This document shows, piece by piece, positions 1 through 8,156 of a DNA stretch of 37,275 bases. The translations under genes and the position numbers were made by a program. The DNA comes from Xylophilus sp. ASV27 (GTDB taxonomy: Bacteria > Pseudomonadota > Gammaproteobacteria > Burkholderiales > Burkholderiaceae_C), in assembly GCF_016428875.1 (NCBI RefSeq), contig NZ_JAELTO010000037.1, forward strand, positions 1 to 37,275. The letters run 5' to 3'. Under the pieces are notes generated by a model. The model was not told the origin of the DNA. It made no database searches and saw only the letters and a list, made by a program, of their open reading frames with translations. The stretch's first letter is position 1, and every line of letters starts with the position of its first letter.

Positions 1-32
1 GGTGTGGGATGGGATGCAAGGCGCAAACCGCA

Positions 33-52
33 GCCATAGCCGCAGCTATGGC
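33..52. repeat. 8-bp perfect inverted repeat in the non-coding left edge
   Basis: Arms GCCATAGC (33-40) and GCTATGGC (45-52) are separated by cgca. Bases 1-184 hold no gene I can support. The segment lies beyond the 3' end of the leftward acetyltransferase gene, so the hairpin may belong to its transcript end or to a dispersed repeat. No T-run follows it, so it is not a clear intrinsic terminator. Confidence 0.4.
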
Positions 53-184
53 GAGGATTTGCAACGCCGCAGACCGCCCACAGCAGGGATGCGCGACACG
101 CGAGGGACTTGTTCAGCGTTGCCCTAATGGCCGACCCCGGCCACGACCACCCCTGGACTTCTACGGCGAGCTCGCGCCGTTCCA

Positions 185-778
185 TCACAAGCCGGCCTGC
201 GTGGCAGGGCGCAAGGCCCGTGCCGCCCAGCCCTCGCGCGACAGGCGATACAGCACCTGCCTGCGCAGCGGGCTCCCCACCGGCACCAGGGGATGATCGA
301 AGTCATCCGCCGGGTCATGCGACATGCCGATCTTCTCCATCACCCGGCGCGAGTTATGGTTGGCCGGCACGGTGTTGGCCACAATCTCTTGCAGCCCGAT
401 TTGCTCGAAGCCGAAGCGAAGGGCCTCGCCTGCGGCTTCCGGGGCGTAGCCCTGGCCCCAGAACGGGCGGGCCAGGCGCCAGCCCACTTCCACGGCGGGG
501 CTGAAGTGGGCGTCGTAGCCGATGCGCAGCAGGCCCGCCGCGCCGATGAACTCACCAGACTCCCTGGACTCCAGCGCCCAGAAGCAAAAGCCGTGTGCGG
601 CCAGATGCGCTTGCTGCCGGGTGATCCAGTTATCCGTCGCCTCGGGCGAGGCAAAGGCGAGCAGGTGCGCCATGACCTCAGCATCTGCCGACATGGCGGC
701 GAAGGGCGCGCGGTCGCTGTCGCGCCAGGGGCGCAGGATCAGGCGGGGTGTCTCCAGGGTCTGGAATACCGGGTCCAT
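185..778 (-). CDS. GNAT-family N-acetyltransferase (RimJ/RimL-like)
   Basis: A 197-residue GNAT protein that probably transfers an acetyl group from acetyl-CoA to an amine of a protein or small molecule in the cytoplasm. The N-terminus TPRLILRPWRDSD is typical of Acetyltransf_3 (RimJ/RimL/SpeG-like) members. The acetyl-CoA loop is WGQGYAPEA (about residues 107-115), and the late helix NHNSRRVMEKIGM (about 140-152) is the usual family ending. ATG at 778 is chosen because the domain starts there; the open frame upstream runs antisense-like through the regulator gene. It begins 8 bases after the stop of the RutR-like gene and is probably co-transcribed with it. The substrate is unknown, and a link to the neighbouring catabolic operon is only positional. 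Confidence 0.85.
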   Translation of the reverse strand: MDPVFQTLETPRLILRPWRDSDRAPFAAMSADAEVMAHLLAFASPEATDNWITRQQAHLAAHGFCFWALESRESGEFIGAAGLLRIGYDAHFSPAVEVGWRLARPFWGQGYAPEAAGEALRFGFEQIGLQEIVANTVPANHNSRRVMEKIGMSHDPADDFDHPLVPVGSPLRRQVLYRLSREGWAARALRPATQAGL

Positions 779-786
779 AGCTTTGA

Positions 787-1524
787 TCAGCGCCCCAGGG
801 GCGCTGGCGCGATCCCATCCAACACGATGCGCTGCACGTTGGCCACCGCTTCCTCGAAGAATTCCGGATCCTCCAGCGTGCGCCCCGTCAGTGCCTGCAC
901 CTGCACGCCGAAGTCGGCGTAGTGCTGCGTGGTGGCCCATAGCGCGAAGATCAGGTGGTGCGGCTCGACCGGGGCCAGGCGGCCGTCGGCGACCCAGCTG
1001 CGGATCACCTCGGACTTGCGCTCGACCAGATCGCGCAGTTCACGCCCCAATTCGTCGCGCAGCAGCGGTGCGCCCTGCACCATCTCCAGGCAGAACAGGC
1101 GCGAGGCCTCCGGGCTGTCGCGCGATACGGCGAGCTTGCGGCGGATGTAGTCGCCAATGGCCTGGCGCGGGTCCTGCTCGGCACTGAAGCCGCGCAGGGG
1201 TTCCAGCCAGACGTCCAGCAGGTTGCGCAGCACGGAGACGTACAGATCTTCCTTGTTGGCGAAGTAGTAGAGCAGGTTGCTTTTGGACACATCGGCGCGT
1301 GCAGCGACCTGGTCCACGCTGGTGCCATGCAAGCCAAAACGCGAGAACAGGCCCAGCGCTGCGCTCAGGATGGTGCTGCGCTTGTCTTCGATCTGGCGCA
1401 GCCGGCGGTTCACGGCGGTGGGGCTGCGTGCGGCAGGGGCACGCTTGGCCACCACGCGCTTGGATGGAGCGCCGCTGCGCGCGCCCTGGGCTTCAGCCAG
1501 CGCCAGGCCTTTGGTCTTGGGCAT
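787..1524 (-). CDS. RutR-like TetR-family transcriptional regulator
   Basis: A 245-residue TetR-type repressor. After a basic tail of about 40 residues the HTH spans roughly 50-90, with GLHGTSVDQVAARADVSKSN followed by LLYYF. The ligand domain closely follows E. coli RutR (SRLFCLEM, GAPLL, LAPVEPHHLIF, TQHYADF, ENVQRI-like end), the uracil/thymine-sensing regulator of the rut pyrimidine operon. ATG at 1524 is preceded by a strong Shine-Dalgarno (AAGGAGG) about 9 bases upstream, so it is preferred over an upstream in-frame start. It is divergent from the dioxygenase operon, and the intergenic region holds a RutR-like operator (1692-1708). Inference: it represses that operon until a pyrimidine- or purine-like ligand binds. 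I leave the symbol blank because orthology to rutR and the ligand are not proven. Confidence 0.85.
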   Translation of the reverse strand: MPKTKGLALAEAQGARSGAPSKRVVAKRAPAARSPTAVNRRLRQIEDKRSTILSAALGLFSRFGLHGTSVDQVAARADVSKSNLLYYFANKEDLYVSVLRNLLDVWLEPLRGFSAEQDPRQAIGDYIRRKLAVSRDSPEASRLFCLEMVQGAPLLRDELGRELRDLVERKSEVIRSWVADGRLAPVEPHHLIFALWATTQHYADFGVQVQALTGRTLEDPEFFEEAVANVQRIVLDGIAPAPLGR

Positions 1525-1691
1525 GTGGGCCTGCCTCCTTGAATTCGTTGGTGTGCGGAATGGCCGCAATGCTGTTCATTTGAACCCTGCTCCGCTCGGG
1601 GCGAACGGAACCCCGGTATTGGGTTTCCTTGCACAGGCCGTACCCGGCGCGGCGCACCACTGTAGGGCCCGCCACGGCCGACCGGAACGGT

Positions 1692-1708
1692 TTGTCCATT
1701 TGGTCCAA
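1692..1708. promoter_or_regulatory. Candidate RutR-type operator
   Basis: The sequence TTGTCCATTTGGTCCAA resembles the known RutR box TTGACCAnnTGGTCAA. The left half has one mismatch, and the right half fits with one extra C. It lies 83 bases before the dioxygenase ATG and about 170 bases before the regulator start, where a shared divergent operator would be expected. A second short inverted pair, GGCATG/CATGCC, is at 1711-1729. Confidence 0.55.
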
Positions 1709-1790
1709 CTGGCATGGACGTTGCATGCCGCCCAACCCATGCAGCCCGCCATGGATTTCCCCGTGCGCGGCGTGCGTGGAGATCCGAGTC

Positions 1791-2792
1791 ATGACCTTGT
1801 TGTCCGTACCGATCATCGACCTGGCGCCCTACTTTGCCGGCACCCCCGAGGGCAAGGCCGCCGTGGCACGCCAGGTGGACGAGGCCTGCCGCGGCATCGG
1901 CTTTCTGGTGATTACCCACCACGGCATCGCGCCCGAGCTGATTGCCCGGGTGTCTGCCGCGTCGCGCGCCTTCTTTGCGCTGCCGCTGGCCGACAAGCGC
2001 CGGGTGGACCGCCCGCGCGACGATGCGGTGCGCGGCTTCAGCGCGGTGGGCGAAGAAGGCTTGTCGTACAGCCTGGAAGAGCAGGCGCCGGGCGACCTGA
2101 AGGAGTCCTTCTCGATCGGGCCCAGCAATGTGCCCGAGGACGACTACCACCGCGGCCCCGCCGCCGGTGCGCACTTCGAGCCCAACAGCTGGCCGGACAT
2201 CGCGGGCTTCCAGGAGGCGTACACGGAATACTTCGACGCCATGAGCGCGCTGTCGCGTTCGCTCATGCGCATCTTCGCGCTGGCGCTGAAGCTGGACGAG
2301 TTCTTCTTCGACGACAAGATCGACAAGCACATCAGCATGTTCCGCGTGCTGAGCTACCCGCCCCAGAAAGAGGCGCCACTGCCCGGGCAGTTGCGCGCCG
2401 GTGCGCACAGCGACTACGGCAGCCTGACCATCGTGCTGCCCGACGACAAGGGCCTGCAGGTGTTCAACAAGGCCGGCCAATGGGTGGACGTGCCCATGGT
2501 GGAGGGCGGGCTGGTGGTGAACATCGCCGACCTGATGATGCAGTGGACCAACGACCAGTGGGTGTCCACCCTGCACCGCGTAAGCAACCCGCCGTTCGAG
2601 GTGGCCAGCACCAACCGGCGGCAGTCGCTGGTGTTCTTCCACCAGCCCAATTACGACGCGATGGTGGAGTGCCTGCCTAGCTGCCTGGCGCCGGGCGAGG
2701 CCCCCAAGTACGCGCCGGTTACGTCGGGCGACCATCTCACGTCGAAGTTCGTCAAGCAGACGACTTTTGGTGGAACCAAGGCGATGGCCTGA
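1791..2792 (+). CDS. Isopenicillin-N-synthase-family Fe(II)/2-oxoglutarate dioxygenase
   Basis: A 333-residue cytosolic oxygenase with the DIOX_N plus 2OG-FeII_Oxy layout. The N-terminal part carries VPIIDLAPY and FLVITHHGI. The iron triad is H206 and D208 (GAHSDYGSLTIV) plus H262 (STLHRV), and the 2-oxoglutarate pair is R277-x-S279. ATG at 1791 follows a GGAG about 10 bases upstream and matches the family start; earlier in-frame starts only add non-family residues. It is the first gene of the operon divergent from the RutR-like regulator. Family members hydroxylate or oxidise small molecules; thymine 7-hydroxylase belongs to this fold, which would suit a RutR context, but substrate assignment is inference. 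A 157-base gap containing a repeat element separates it from the next gene, unlike the tight spacing further down. Confidence 0.85.
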   Translation: MTLLSVPIIDLAPYFAGTPEGKAAVARQVDEACRGIGFLVITHHGIAPELIARVSAASRAFFALPLADKRRVDRPRDDAVRGFSAVGEEGLSYSLEEQAPGDLKESFSIGPSNVPEDDYHRGPAAGAHFEPNSWPDIAGFQEAYTEYFDAMSALSRSLMRIFALALKLDEFFFDDKIDKHISMFRVLSYPPQKEAPLPGQLRAGAHSDYGSLTIVLPDDKGLQVFNKAGQWVDVPMVEGGLVVNIADLMMQWTNDQWVSTLHRVSNPPFEVASTNRRQSLVFFHQPNYDAMVECLPSCLAPGEAPKYAPVTSGDHLTSKFVKQTTFGGTKAMA

Positions 2793-2822
2793 ATGGTCGC
2801 CCGCACAAGCACAGCGTGCCCC

Positions 2823-2918
2823 GTGCACAGGGCGCCGGGTGCTCCCCGCAGCGAAATCAAGGAGGAGGCCGCAGGCCGGGGGACATTCGCGGAGGGGAGT
2901 ACCCGGTGGCCAGTGCAC
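2823..2918. repeat. 96-bp element with imperfect terminal inverted repeats (MITE/REP-like)
   Basis: The left end reads GTGCAC, six bases, CCGGGTGCTCCCC (2823-2847). The right end, read in reverse complement, is GTGCAC, six bases, CCGGGTACTCCCC (2894-2918). About 21 of 25 positions match. The interior contains AAGGAGGAGG and has no coding capacity. It lies between the dioxygenase and VOC genes. No target-site duplication is evident and no transposase is present. Confidence 0.55.
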
Positions 2919-2949
2919 ACATACCGAACACCAGCAACACGCAACTGAC

Positions 2950-3336
2950 ATGCCTCACCTCTCCTACGTCAACGTCTTCGCCAGGGACGTAGTCGCACTC
3001 AGCGGCTTCTACCAGCGCGTGTTCGGCTTCGAAGAGATCGAAGCTATCCGCTCGCCCATCTTTCGCGGCCTGGATACCGGCAAATCAAGCCTGGGCTTCA
3101 ACGCGCTCGATGCCTACGAGCTGCTGCACTTGTCCGATCACTCAGACACGCGCGGCGTGAAGTTCCTGCTCAACATCGACGTCGACAGCCAGGCCGATGT
3201 CGACCGCATGGTGCCGGTGGCGCTGGCGGCCGGCGCCACGCTGGTCAAGGCGCCCTACGAGACCTACTACCACTGGTACCAGGCGGTGCTGCTGGACCCG
3301 GAAGGCAACGTGTTCCGCATCAACTTCATGATGTGA
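2950..3336 (+). CDS. Single-domain VOC (glyoxalase/bleomycin-resistance fold) protein
   Basis: A 128-residue VOC protein with two beta-alpha-beta-beta-beta modules. The first starts at SYVNVFARDVVALSGFYQRV, and the second ends in LLDPEGNVFRINF, the usual DPxGN signature. At the two places where metal ligands normally sit (the His of an initial HV motif and the final Glu after GN) this protein has Tyr and Ile, so the classical metal site seems incomplete. It may bind rather than transform a ligand, or use other residues. ATG at 2950 has no good Shine-Dalgarno, possibly because the 96-bp element lies just upstream. The stop overlaps the start of the flavoprotein gene (ATG at 3336), which implies translational coupling. 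The exact role in the operon is unknown. Confidence 0.8.
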   Translation: MPHLSYVNVFARDVVALSGFYQRVFGFEEIEAIRSPIFRGLDTGKSSLGFNALDAYELLHLSDHSDTRGVKFLLNIDVDSQADVDRMVPVALAAGATLVKAPYETYYHWYQAVLLDPEGNVFRINFMM

Positions 3337-4847
3337 TGGGCCACCCACCCGCCTTGCTGCCCACCGAAGTACGCGGCGCCGAGCAGGCGCTGGCGGCCTT
3401 GGCGGTGCAGGCGCGCGCGGAGCTGGCCGCCCTGGCCTACCCGGAGCGCGCCTGGGTGCAACCGGCCCGTGCCGACGGCGCGCACGTGCATGACGTGCTG
3501 ATCGTCGGCGGCGGCCAGAGCGGGCTGACCGCCTGCGCCATGCTGCAGGCGCAGGGCGTGGCCAACGTGGCGGTGCTGGACCGCGCACGCGCCGGCAGCG
3601 AAGGCGTGTGGGAAAGCTTTGCCCGCATGCCCGAGCTGCGCACGCCCAAGCAGCTCAACGGCATGGAGCTGGGCCTGCCCGCGCTGGGTGTGCAGCGCTG
3701 GTACGCCACCCGCTTTGGCGCTGCAGCCTGGCAGGGCATGGACCGCATCCCGCGCACGCTGTGGATGGACTACCTGCGCTGGTACCGCGCCACGCTGGCG
3801 CTGCCGGTAGAGAACGAGGTCGAGGTGCTGGACCTACGCCCCGCGCCGCAGCCCGGCCTGCTGGCGGTGGACACCCGCAGCCATGGCCACACGCGCACCC
3901 GCCTGGCGCGCCTGGTGGTGCTGGCCACCGGCAGCGATGGCGCTGGCGCCTGGCGCGTGCCGGCCTTCATCGCGGCGCCCTTGCCGGCCGGGCGCTGCCA
4001 CCACTCCAGCGATGCGATCGACTTCAGCGCGCTGCGCGGCCAGCGCGTGGGCGTGCTGGGCCACGGCGCATCGGCCTTCGATAACGCGGTGGCGGTGCTG
4101 GAAGCCGGCGCGCAGTCGGTGGACCTGTGCTTCCGGCGTGACCGCCTGCCGCGCATCAACCCGCACCGCCACATCGAGACCGCCGGACTGATGACGCACT
4201 ACGCGCGGCTGGGCGACGCCACGCGCTGGCAGGTGGCGCGGCACTTCCGCGACGTGGACCAGCCGCCGCCGCGCGGCAGCGTCCGGCGTGCGCTGGCGCT
4301 GCCCGGCTTGCGGCTGCGCGCGGCCTGCGGCTGGCAGCAGGTGCACTGGTCGGGGCAGGACATCGCCATCGACACGCCGCAGGGCGAGCTGCGCTTCGAC
4401 CACGTGATCTGCGCCACCGGCCAGGCCTTTGACCTGGCGGCCCGGCCCGAGCTGCAGACGCTGGCGCCGCGCGTGGCGCGCTGGCACCAGCGCTATGCGC
4501 CGCCGCCGGCGCAGGCCAGCGAGACGCTGGGCGCGCACCCCTACCTGGGCGAGCACTACGAGTTCCTGCCGCAGCAGGCGGCAGACGACTGGGTCACGCG
4601 CGTGTTCGCCTTCAACAGCGCGAGCTACGTCAGCCACGGGCCGCACTCGACCTCCATCAGCGGCCACAAGCACGCGCTGCCGCGCCTGGTGCGCGGCCTG
4701 ACGCAGCGCCTGTTCCTGGACCAGGAAGGCACGCTGCTGGAAGGCCTGCAGCGCTATGCCGAGGTGGAGCTGGAGCTGCCCGACGACTTCGAAGCCGCAC
4801 ATTCCGCTCCTACCGAACATGCCGCGCCGCTGCGGGACCCCGCATGA
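3336..4847 (+). CDS. FMO-like FAD/NAD(P)-binding monooxygenase
   Basis: A 503-residue flavoprotein. The FAD Rossmann motif is VLIVGGGQSG (about 54-63). A second dinucleotide motif, VGVLGHGASAFDNA (about 238-251), suits NADPH, and VICATG in the C-terminal third is the typical ATG motif of this superfamily. LPAGRCHHSSDAIDF just before the second Rossmann motif resembles a relaxed FMO/BVMO fingerprint. Known relatives are N-hydroxylating or Baeyer-Villiger-type class B monooxygenases, so it probably adds one oxygen atom from O2 using NAD(P)H. ATG at 3336 overlaps the VOC stop; a GTG three bases earlier is the alternative. Its own stop overlaps the next start (ATGA). The substrate is unknown; the context suggests a heterocycle or ureide intermediate. 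Confidence 0.8.
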   Translation: MGHPPALLPTEVRGAEQALAALAVQARAELAALAYPERAWVQPARADGAHVHDVLIVGGGQSGLTACAMLQAQGVANVAVLDRARAGSEGVWESFARMPELRTPKQLNGMELGLPALGVQRWYATRFGAAAWQGMDRIPRTLWMDYLRWYRATLALPVENEVEVLDLRPAPQPGLLAVDTRSHGHTRTRLARLVVLATGSDGAGAWRVPAFIAAPLPAGRCHHSSDAIDFSALRGQRVGVLGHGASAFDNAVAVLEAGAQSVDLCFRRDRLPRINPHRHIETAGLMTHYARLGDATRWQVARHFRDVDQPPPRGSVRRALALPGLRLRAACGWQQVHWSGQDIAIDTPQGELRFDHVICATGQAFDLAARPELQTLAPRVARWHQRYAPPPAQASETLGAHPYLGEHYEFLPQQAADDWVTRVFAFNSASYVSHGPHSTSISGHKHALPRLVRGLTQRLFLDQEGTLLEGLQRYAEVELELPDDFEAAHSAPTEHAAPLRDPA

Positions 4848-5365
4848 AGTACGCAAGCTTTGCCCTGATAGACCTGCCGATCCAGCCGCTCACGCCGCAG
4901 GCCTTTGCCCCCTTTGGCACGGTGATGGCCGCGCTGGAAGACGGCATTGCCTTTGGCCCGCAGGACGCGCAGCTGGAGCTGTCGCGCGGCACGCCGCGCT
5001 TCTACACCATGCGCCTGCACAGGCGCCACACCGATGCCGACATGACGGTGCGCCGCATCACGCGCCACCGCGCAGTCACGCAGGCGCTGGCCTCGGCTGG
5101 CGGGCATGACTGGGTGATGGCGGTGGCGCCGCCGCTGCAGGTCGATGTGCCGGACGCCGAGCCGGCGCTGGCCGACATCCGCGCCTTTCGCATTCCGGGT
5201 GGCGTGGCGGTGATGCTGCACCGTGGCACCTGGCATGCCGGCCCGCTGTTCAATACGCCCGAGGCCTGCTTCTTCAACCTGGAGCTGGCCGACACCAACC
5301 AGGTCGACCACCACAGCTGCGAGTTGGGCCCGCGCTATGGCGCGGCGCTGCGGCTGGTGGGCTGA
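4844..5365 (+). CDS. Ureidoglycolate-lyase-family protein (AllA-like cupin)
   Basis: A 173-residue protein of the ureidoglycolate lyase (Ureidogly_lyase) family. It opens with LTPQAFAPFGTVMA and contains RITRHRAVTQAL, then VMLHRGTWHAGP and DTNQVDHHSCEL. Characterised AllA splits ureidoglycolate into glyoxylate and urea at the end of allantoin breakdown. The start overlaps the flavoprotein stop as ATGA. The BMP binding-protein gene follows after 56 bases with its own AAAGG site. Presence in a RutR-type operon argues for a ureide-type intermediate. However, no allantoinase, allantoate hydrolase or urate oxidase is in the window, so the enzyme may act on an analogous compound. Confidence 0.82.
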   Translation: MKYASFALIDLPIQPLTPQAFAPFGTVMAALEDGIAFGPQDAQLELSRGTPRFYTMRLHRRHTDADMTVRRITRHRAVTQALASAGGHDWVMAVAPPLQVDVPDAEPALADIRAFRIPGGVAVMLHRGTWHAGPLFNTPEACFFNLELADTNQVDHHSCELGPRYGAALRLVG

Positions 5366-5421
5366 GCCGCTCCGTTCTCCGCATTCCCGCACCCCTCTTC
5401 TCTTCAACGAAAGGTCTTCCC

Positions 5422-6510
5422 ATGTTGCGTAAATCCATGCTGGGCGCCGCTGCGGCGCTGGTGTTCTGTGCAGTGCTGTCGGGCCCCGCGCTGGCCGATG
5501 GCTTCACCCTCAAGGACAAGCCCAAGATCGCCATGATCTACTTCGGCCCCAGGAACGATGGCGGCTGGACCCAGGCCTTCGACGAGGCGCGCCTGAAGAT
5601 CGAGGCCGCGCTAGGCCAGAAGATCCAGTTCGTGGAAGGCGTGCCCGAAGACGCCTCGGCCATCAAGCCGGCGGTGGAGCGCTTCATCCAGCGCGGCGCC
5701 AACATCGTCATCGGCACGGCCTTCGGCTACTCCGACGCGTTCAAGGAGCTGGCCGACAAGTACCCCAACGTGGCCTTCCTGAACGGCTCGGGCACCACCA
5801 ACGGGAAGAACCTCGAATCCTTCTACGGCCGCACCTACGAGAGCCAATACCTGTGCGGCATGGCCGCCGGCGCGGCCAGCAGGAGCGGCAAGCTCGGCTT
5901 CGTCGCGGCCAACCCGTTTGGCGTGGTGAACTGGACGGTCAACGCCTTCGCGCTGGGGGCGCAGAAGATGAACCCCAGCGCCACCGTCACCGTGATCTAC
6001 ACCGGCGCCTGGAACGACCCGGTGAAGGAACGCGCCGCCGCCGTGGCCCTCATCGACCAAGGTGCCGACGTGATCGGCCAGCACGTCGACAGCCCCACGC
6101 CGCAGCTCGTGGCGCAAGAGCGCGGCGTGTATGGCACCGGCCACCACCGCGACCTGCGCCAGTTCGCGCCCAAGGCCACGCTGTGCTCGTCGGTGTGGAT
6201 CTGGGACAAGTTCCTGATCCCCGAGCTGAAGAAGATCGAGGCCGGCAACTGGAAGCCCGCGCCCTACGGCGCTTTTATCGAAATGAAGGACGGCGGCACC
6301 GACATCGCCGGCTTTGGCCCGGCCGTGCCCAAGGACAAGGCCACCGCCATCCTGGCCGAGCGCGATGCATTGCTGAAGGGCAAGCAGATCTACGCCGGCC
6401 CGCTGAAAGACCGCGACGGCAAGGAGCGCGTGCCCGCCGGCGCGGTGCTGTCGGACGCCGACCTCTGGAAGATGGACTGGTACGTCAAGGGCGTGGTCAC
6501 GCAGAAGTAG
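5422..6510 (+). CDS. BMP-family ABC transporter substrate-binding protein
   Basis: A 362-residue periplasmic binding protein of the Bmp/Med (PnrA-like) family. It has a Sec signal peptide with likely cleavage after ALA near residue 25; no lipobox cysteine is visible. Family landmarks are IAMIYFGPRNDGGWTQAFDEA at the mature N-terminus, VIGTAFGYSDAFKELADKYP and DVIGQHVDSPTPQLVAQE. Characterised BMP proteins bind nucleosides and related bases, which fits the RutR-like control and the downstream hydrolases. Start 5422 has AAAGG about 9 bases upstream. It is followed by a small hairpin and then the cognate ATPase and permeases. Confidence 0.9.
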   Translation: MLRKSMLGAAAALVFCAVLSGPALADGFTLKDKPKIAMIYFGPRNDGGWTQAFDEARLKIEAALGQKIQFVEGVPEDASAIKPAVERFIQRGANIVIGTAFGYSDAFKELADKYPNVAFLNGSGTTNGKNLESFYGRTYESQYLCGMAAGAASRSGKLGFVAANPFGVVNWTVNAFALGAQKMNPSATVTVIYTGAWNDPVKERAAAVALIDQGADVIGQHVDSPTPQLVAQERGVYGTGHHRDLRQFAPKATLCSSVWIWDKFLIPELKKIEAGNWKPAPYGAFIEMKDGGTDIAGFGPAVPKDKATAILAERDALLKGKQIYAGPLKDRDGKERVPAGAVLSDADLWKMDWYVKGVVTQK

Positions 6511-6565
6511 CCGCGCCCCCAGACCATTCATTTTCGGACGATTTTCGTTTTTCGCACGAGGCCTG

Positions 6566-6588
6566 AGGCCCAGACAACACCTGGGCTT
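6566..6588 (+). terminator. Intra-operon stem-loop after the binding-protein gene
   Basis: The arms AGGCCCAG and CTGGGCTT flank the loop acaacac, giving 8 pairs including one G-U. It is followed by TTCAAT with no real T-run. Its position between the binding-protein gene and the ATPase gene suggests partial termination or protection of the upstream mRNA, not full termination. Confidence 0.45.
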
Positions 6589-6635
6589 CAATCCGCCATG
6601 GCCGATTTACCGTTCAATTTCAGACCTTTTTCACC

Positions 6636-8156
6636 ATGAACCATGCACTGGCGCTCGCGGGCATCCACAAATCCTTCGACGGCTTCGTGGCGCTGGCCGA
6701 CGCGCACTTCGCCGCGCGCTGGGGCGAGGTGCATGCGCTGCTGGGCGAAAACGGCGCGGGCAAGTCCTCGCTCATGAACATCGCCGCCGGCCTGTACGCG
6801 CCCGAAGCCGGCACGCTGCTGGTGGACGACAACCCGGTGCGCCTGGCCGGCCCGAGCGACGCGGCGCGCCACCGCATCGGCATGGTGCACCAGCACTTCA
6901 AGCTGGTCGCACCCTTCAGCGTGGCCGAGAACATCCTGCTGAGCGTGCCGGTGGACGACGCGGACGTGAGCGGCTACCGCCAGCGCCTGGCGCGCATACG
7001 CGCGGCCATCCTCACGCAGGCGCATGCGCTGGGCTTGGAGATCGACCCGGACCGGCGCGTGGACCGGCTCTCGGTCGCCGAGCAGCAGCGCGTGGAAATC
7101 CTCAAGGTGCTGCTGGCCGGCGCGCGCATCCTGATCCTGGACGAGCCCACCGCCGTGCTCACCGACACCGAGGCCGCGCGCCTGCTGCAAACCGTGCAGG
7201 CGCTGGCCAGGCGCGACGGCACGGCCGTGGTGCTGGTCACGCACAAGATGGCGGACGTAAAACGCTACGCCGACCGCGTCACCGTGATGCGCGGCGGCCG
7301 CACCATCGCCACGCTGGACCCGCGCGAAACGCCCGAGGCAGAGCTGGTGCGCCTGACCGTGGGTGAGGCGCTGCCGCCGCCCGCGCGCGCACAGACCACG
7401 CGCGGCGCCGCGCGGCTGGTGTTGAAGGACCTGCACAGCGCCAGCGCAGGCGGCCCGCCCGCGCTCGACGGCATCAGCCTCGCCGTGCACGCGGGAGAGA
7501 TCTACGGCCTGGCCGGCGTCGGCGGCAACGGCCAGAGCGAACTGGCCCAGGCCATCATGGGCCTGCTGCCCACGCAGGGCGGCCGCATGACGCTCGAAGG
7601 CTTTGGCGAGCTGCGCGCCGCCACCACGGTGCAGCGGCGCGCGCTGGGCATCGCCGCGATCCCGGCCGACCGCTACGGGCTGGCGCTGGCCGGCGGGCTG
7701 TCGGTGGCGGAGAACTTCGGCATCGGCCAGGTGCACGCCGGCCGCTACGGCCGCGCGGCCCGGCTGGACCGCCGCCGCATGGAGGCCGAAGCCACGGCGG
7801 CGGTCAAGGCCTTCGACGTGCGGGGCGTGCGCTCGATCCGGCAGAAGGCCGCGCTGCTGTCGGGCGGCAACGCGCAGAAGCTGGTGATCGCGCGCGAGTT
7901 CAGTCGCAACCCGCGCCTGGTACTGGCGCACAGCCCCAGCCGCGGCCTGGACGTGCGCGCCGGCGCCCAGGTGCACGAGCGCCTGCGCGCCGCGCGCGAC
8001 GCCGGCGCCGCCGTGCTGCTGATCAGCGAAGACCTGGACGAGGTGCTGGCGCTGGCCGACCGCGTGGGCGTGATCGTGCGCGGGCACATCGTCGGGGAAT
8101 TCAACACACCGGTGGATCGACAAGCCGTTGGACAGGCAATGGTGGCGCATGGCTGA
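6636..8156 (+). CDS. BMP-type ABC importer ATPase, tandem nucleotide-binding domains
   Basis: A 506-residue protein with two ABC domains, as in RbsA/BMP importers. Domain 1 has Walker A GENGAGKSS (37-45), Q-loop MVHQHFKL, a variant signature LSVAEQQRVEILK and Walker B ILILDEPT. Domain 2 has a degenerate Walker A (GVGGNGQSE), signature LLSGGNAQKLVIAREFSR and a Walker B region LVLAHSPSRGLDV that lacks the catalytic Asp-Glu. Such asymmetry is normal for this family, where one site hydrolyses ATP. The first permease gene begins inside its 3' end (ATG at 8149), so synthesis is coupled. It energises import of the BMP-bound solute at the inner membrane. Confidence 0.92.
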   Translation: MNHALALAGIHKSFDGFVALADAHFAARWGEVHALLGENGAGKSSLMNIAAGLYAPEAGTLLVDDNPVRLAGPSDAARHRIGMVHQHFKLVAPFSVAENILLSVPVDDADVSGYRQRLARIRAAILTQAHALGLEIDPDRRVDRLSVAEQQRVEILKVLLAGARILILDEPTAVLTDTEAARLLQTVQALARRDGTAVVLVTHKMADVKRYADRVTVMRGGRTIATLDPRETPEAELVRLTVGEALPPPARAQTTRGAARLVLKDLHSASAGGPPALDGISLAVHAGEIYGLAGVGGNGQSELAQAIMGLLPTQGGRMTLEGFGELRAATTVQRRALGIAAIPADRYGLALAGGLSVAENFGIGQVHAGRYGRAARLDRRRMEAEATAAVKAFDVRGVRSIRQKAALLSGGNAQKLVIAREFSRNPRLVLAHSPSRGLDVRAGAQVHERLRAARDAGAAVLLISEDLDEVLALADRVGVIVRGHIVGEFNTPVDRQAVGQAMVAHG

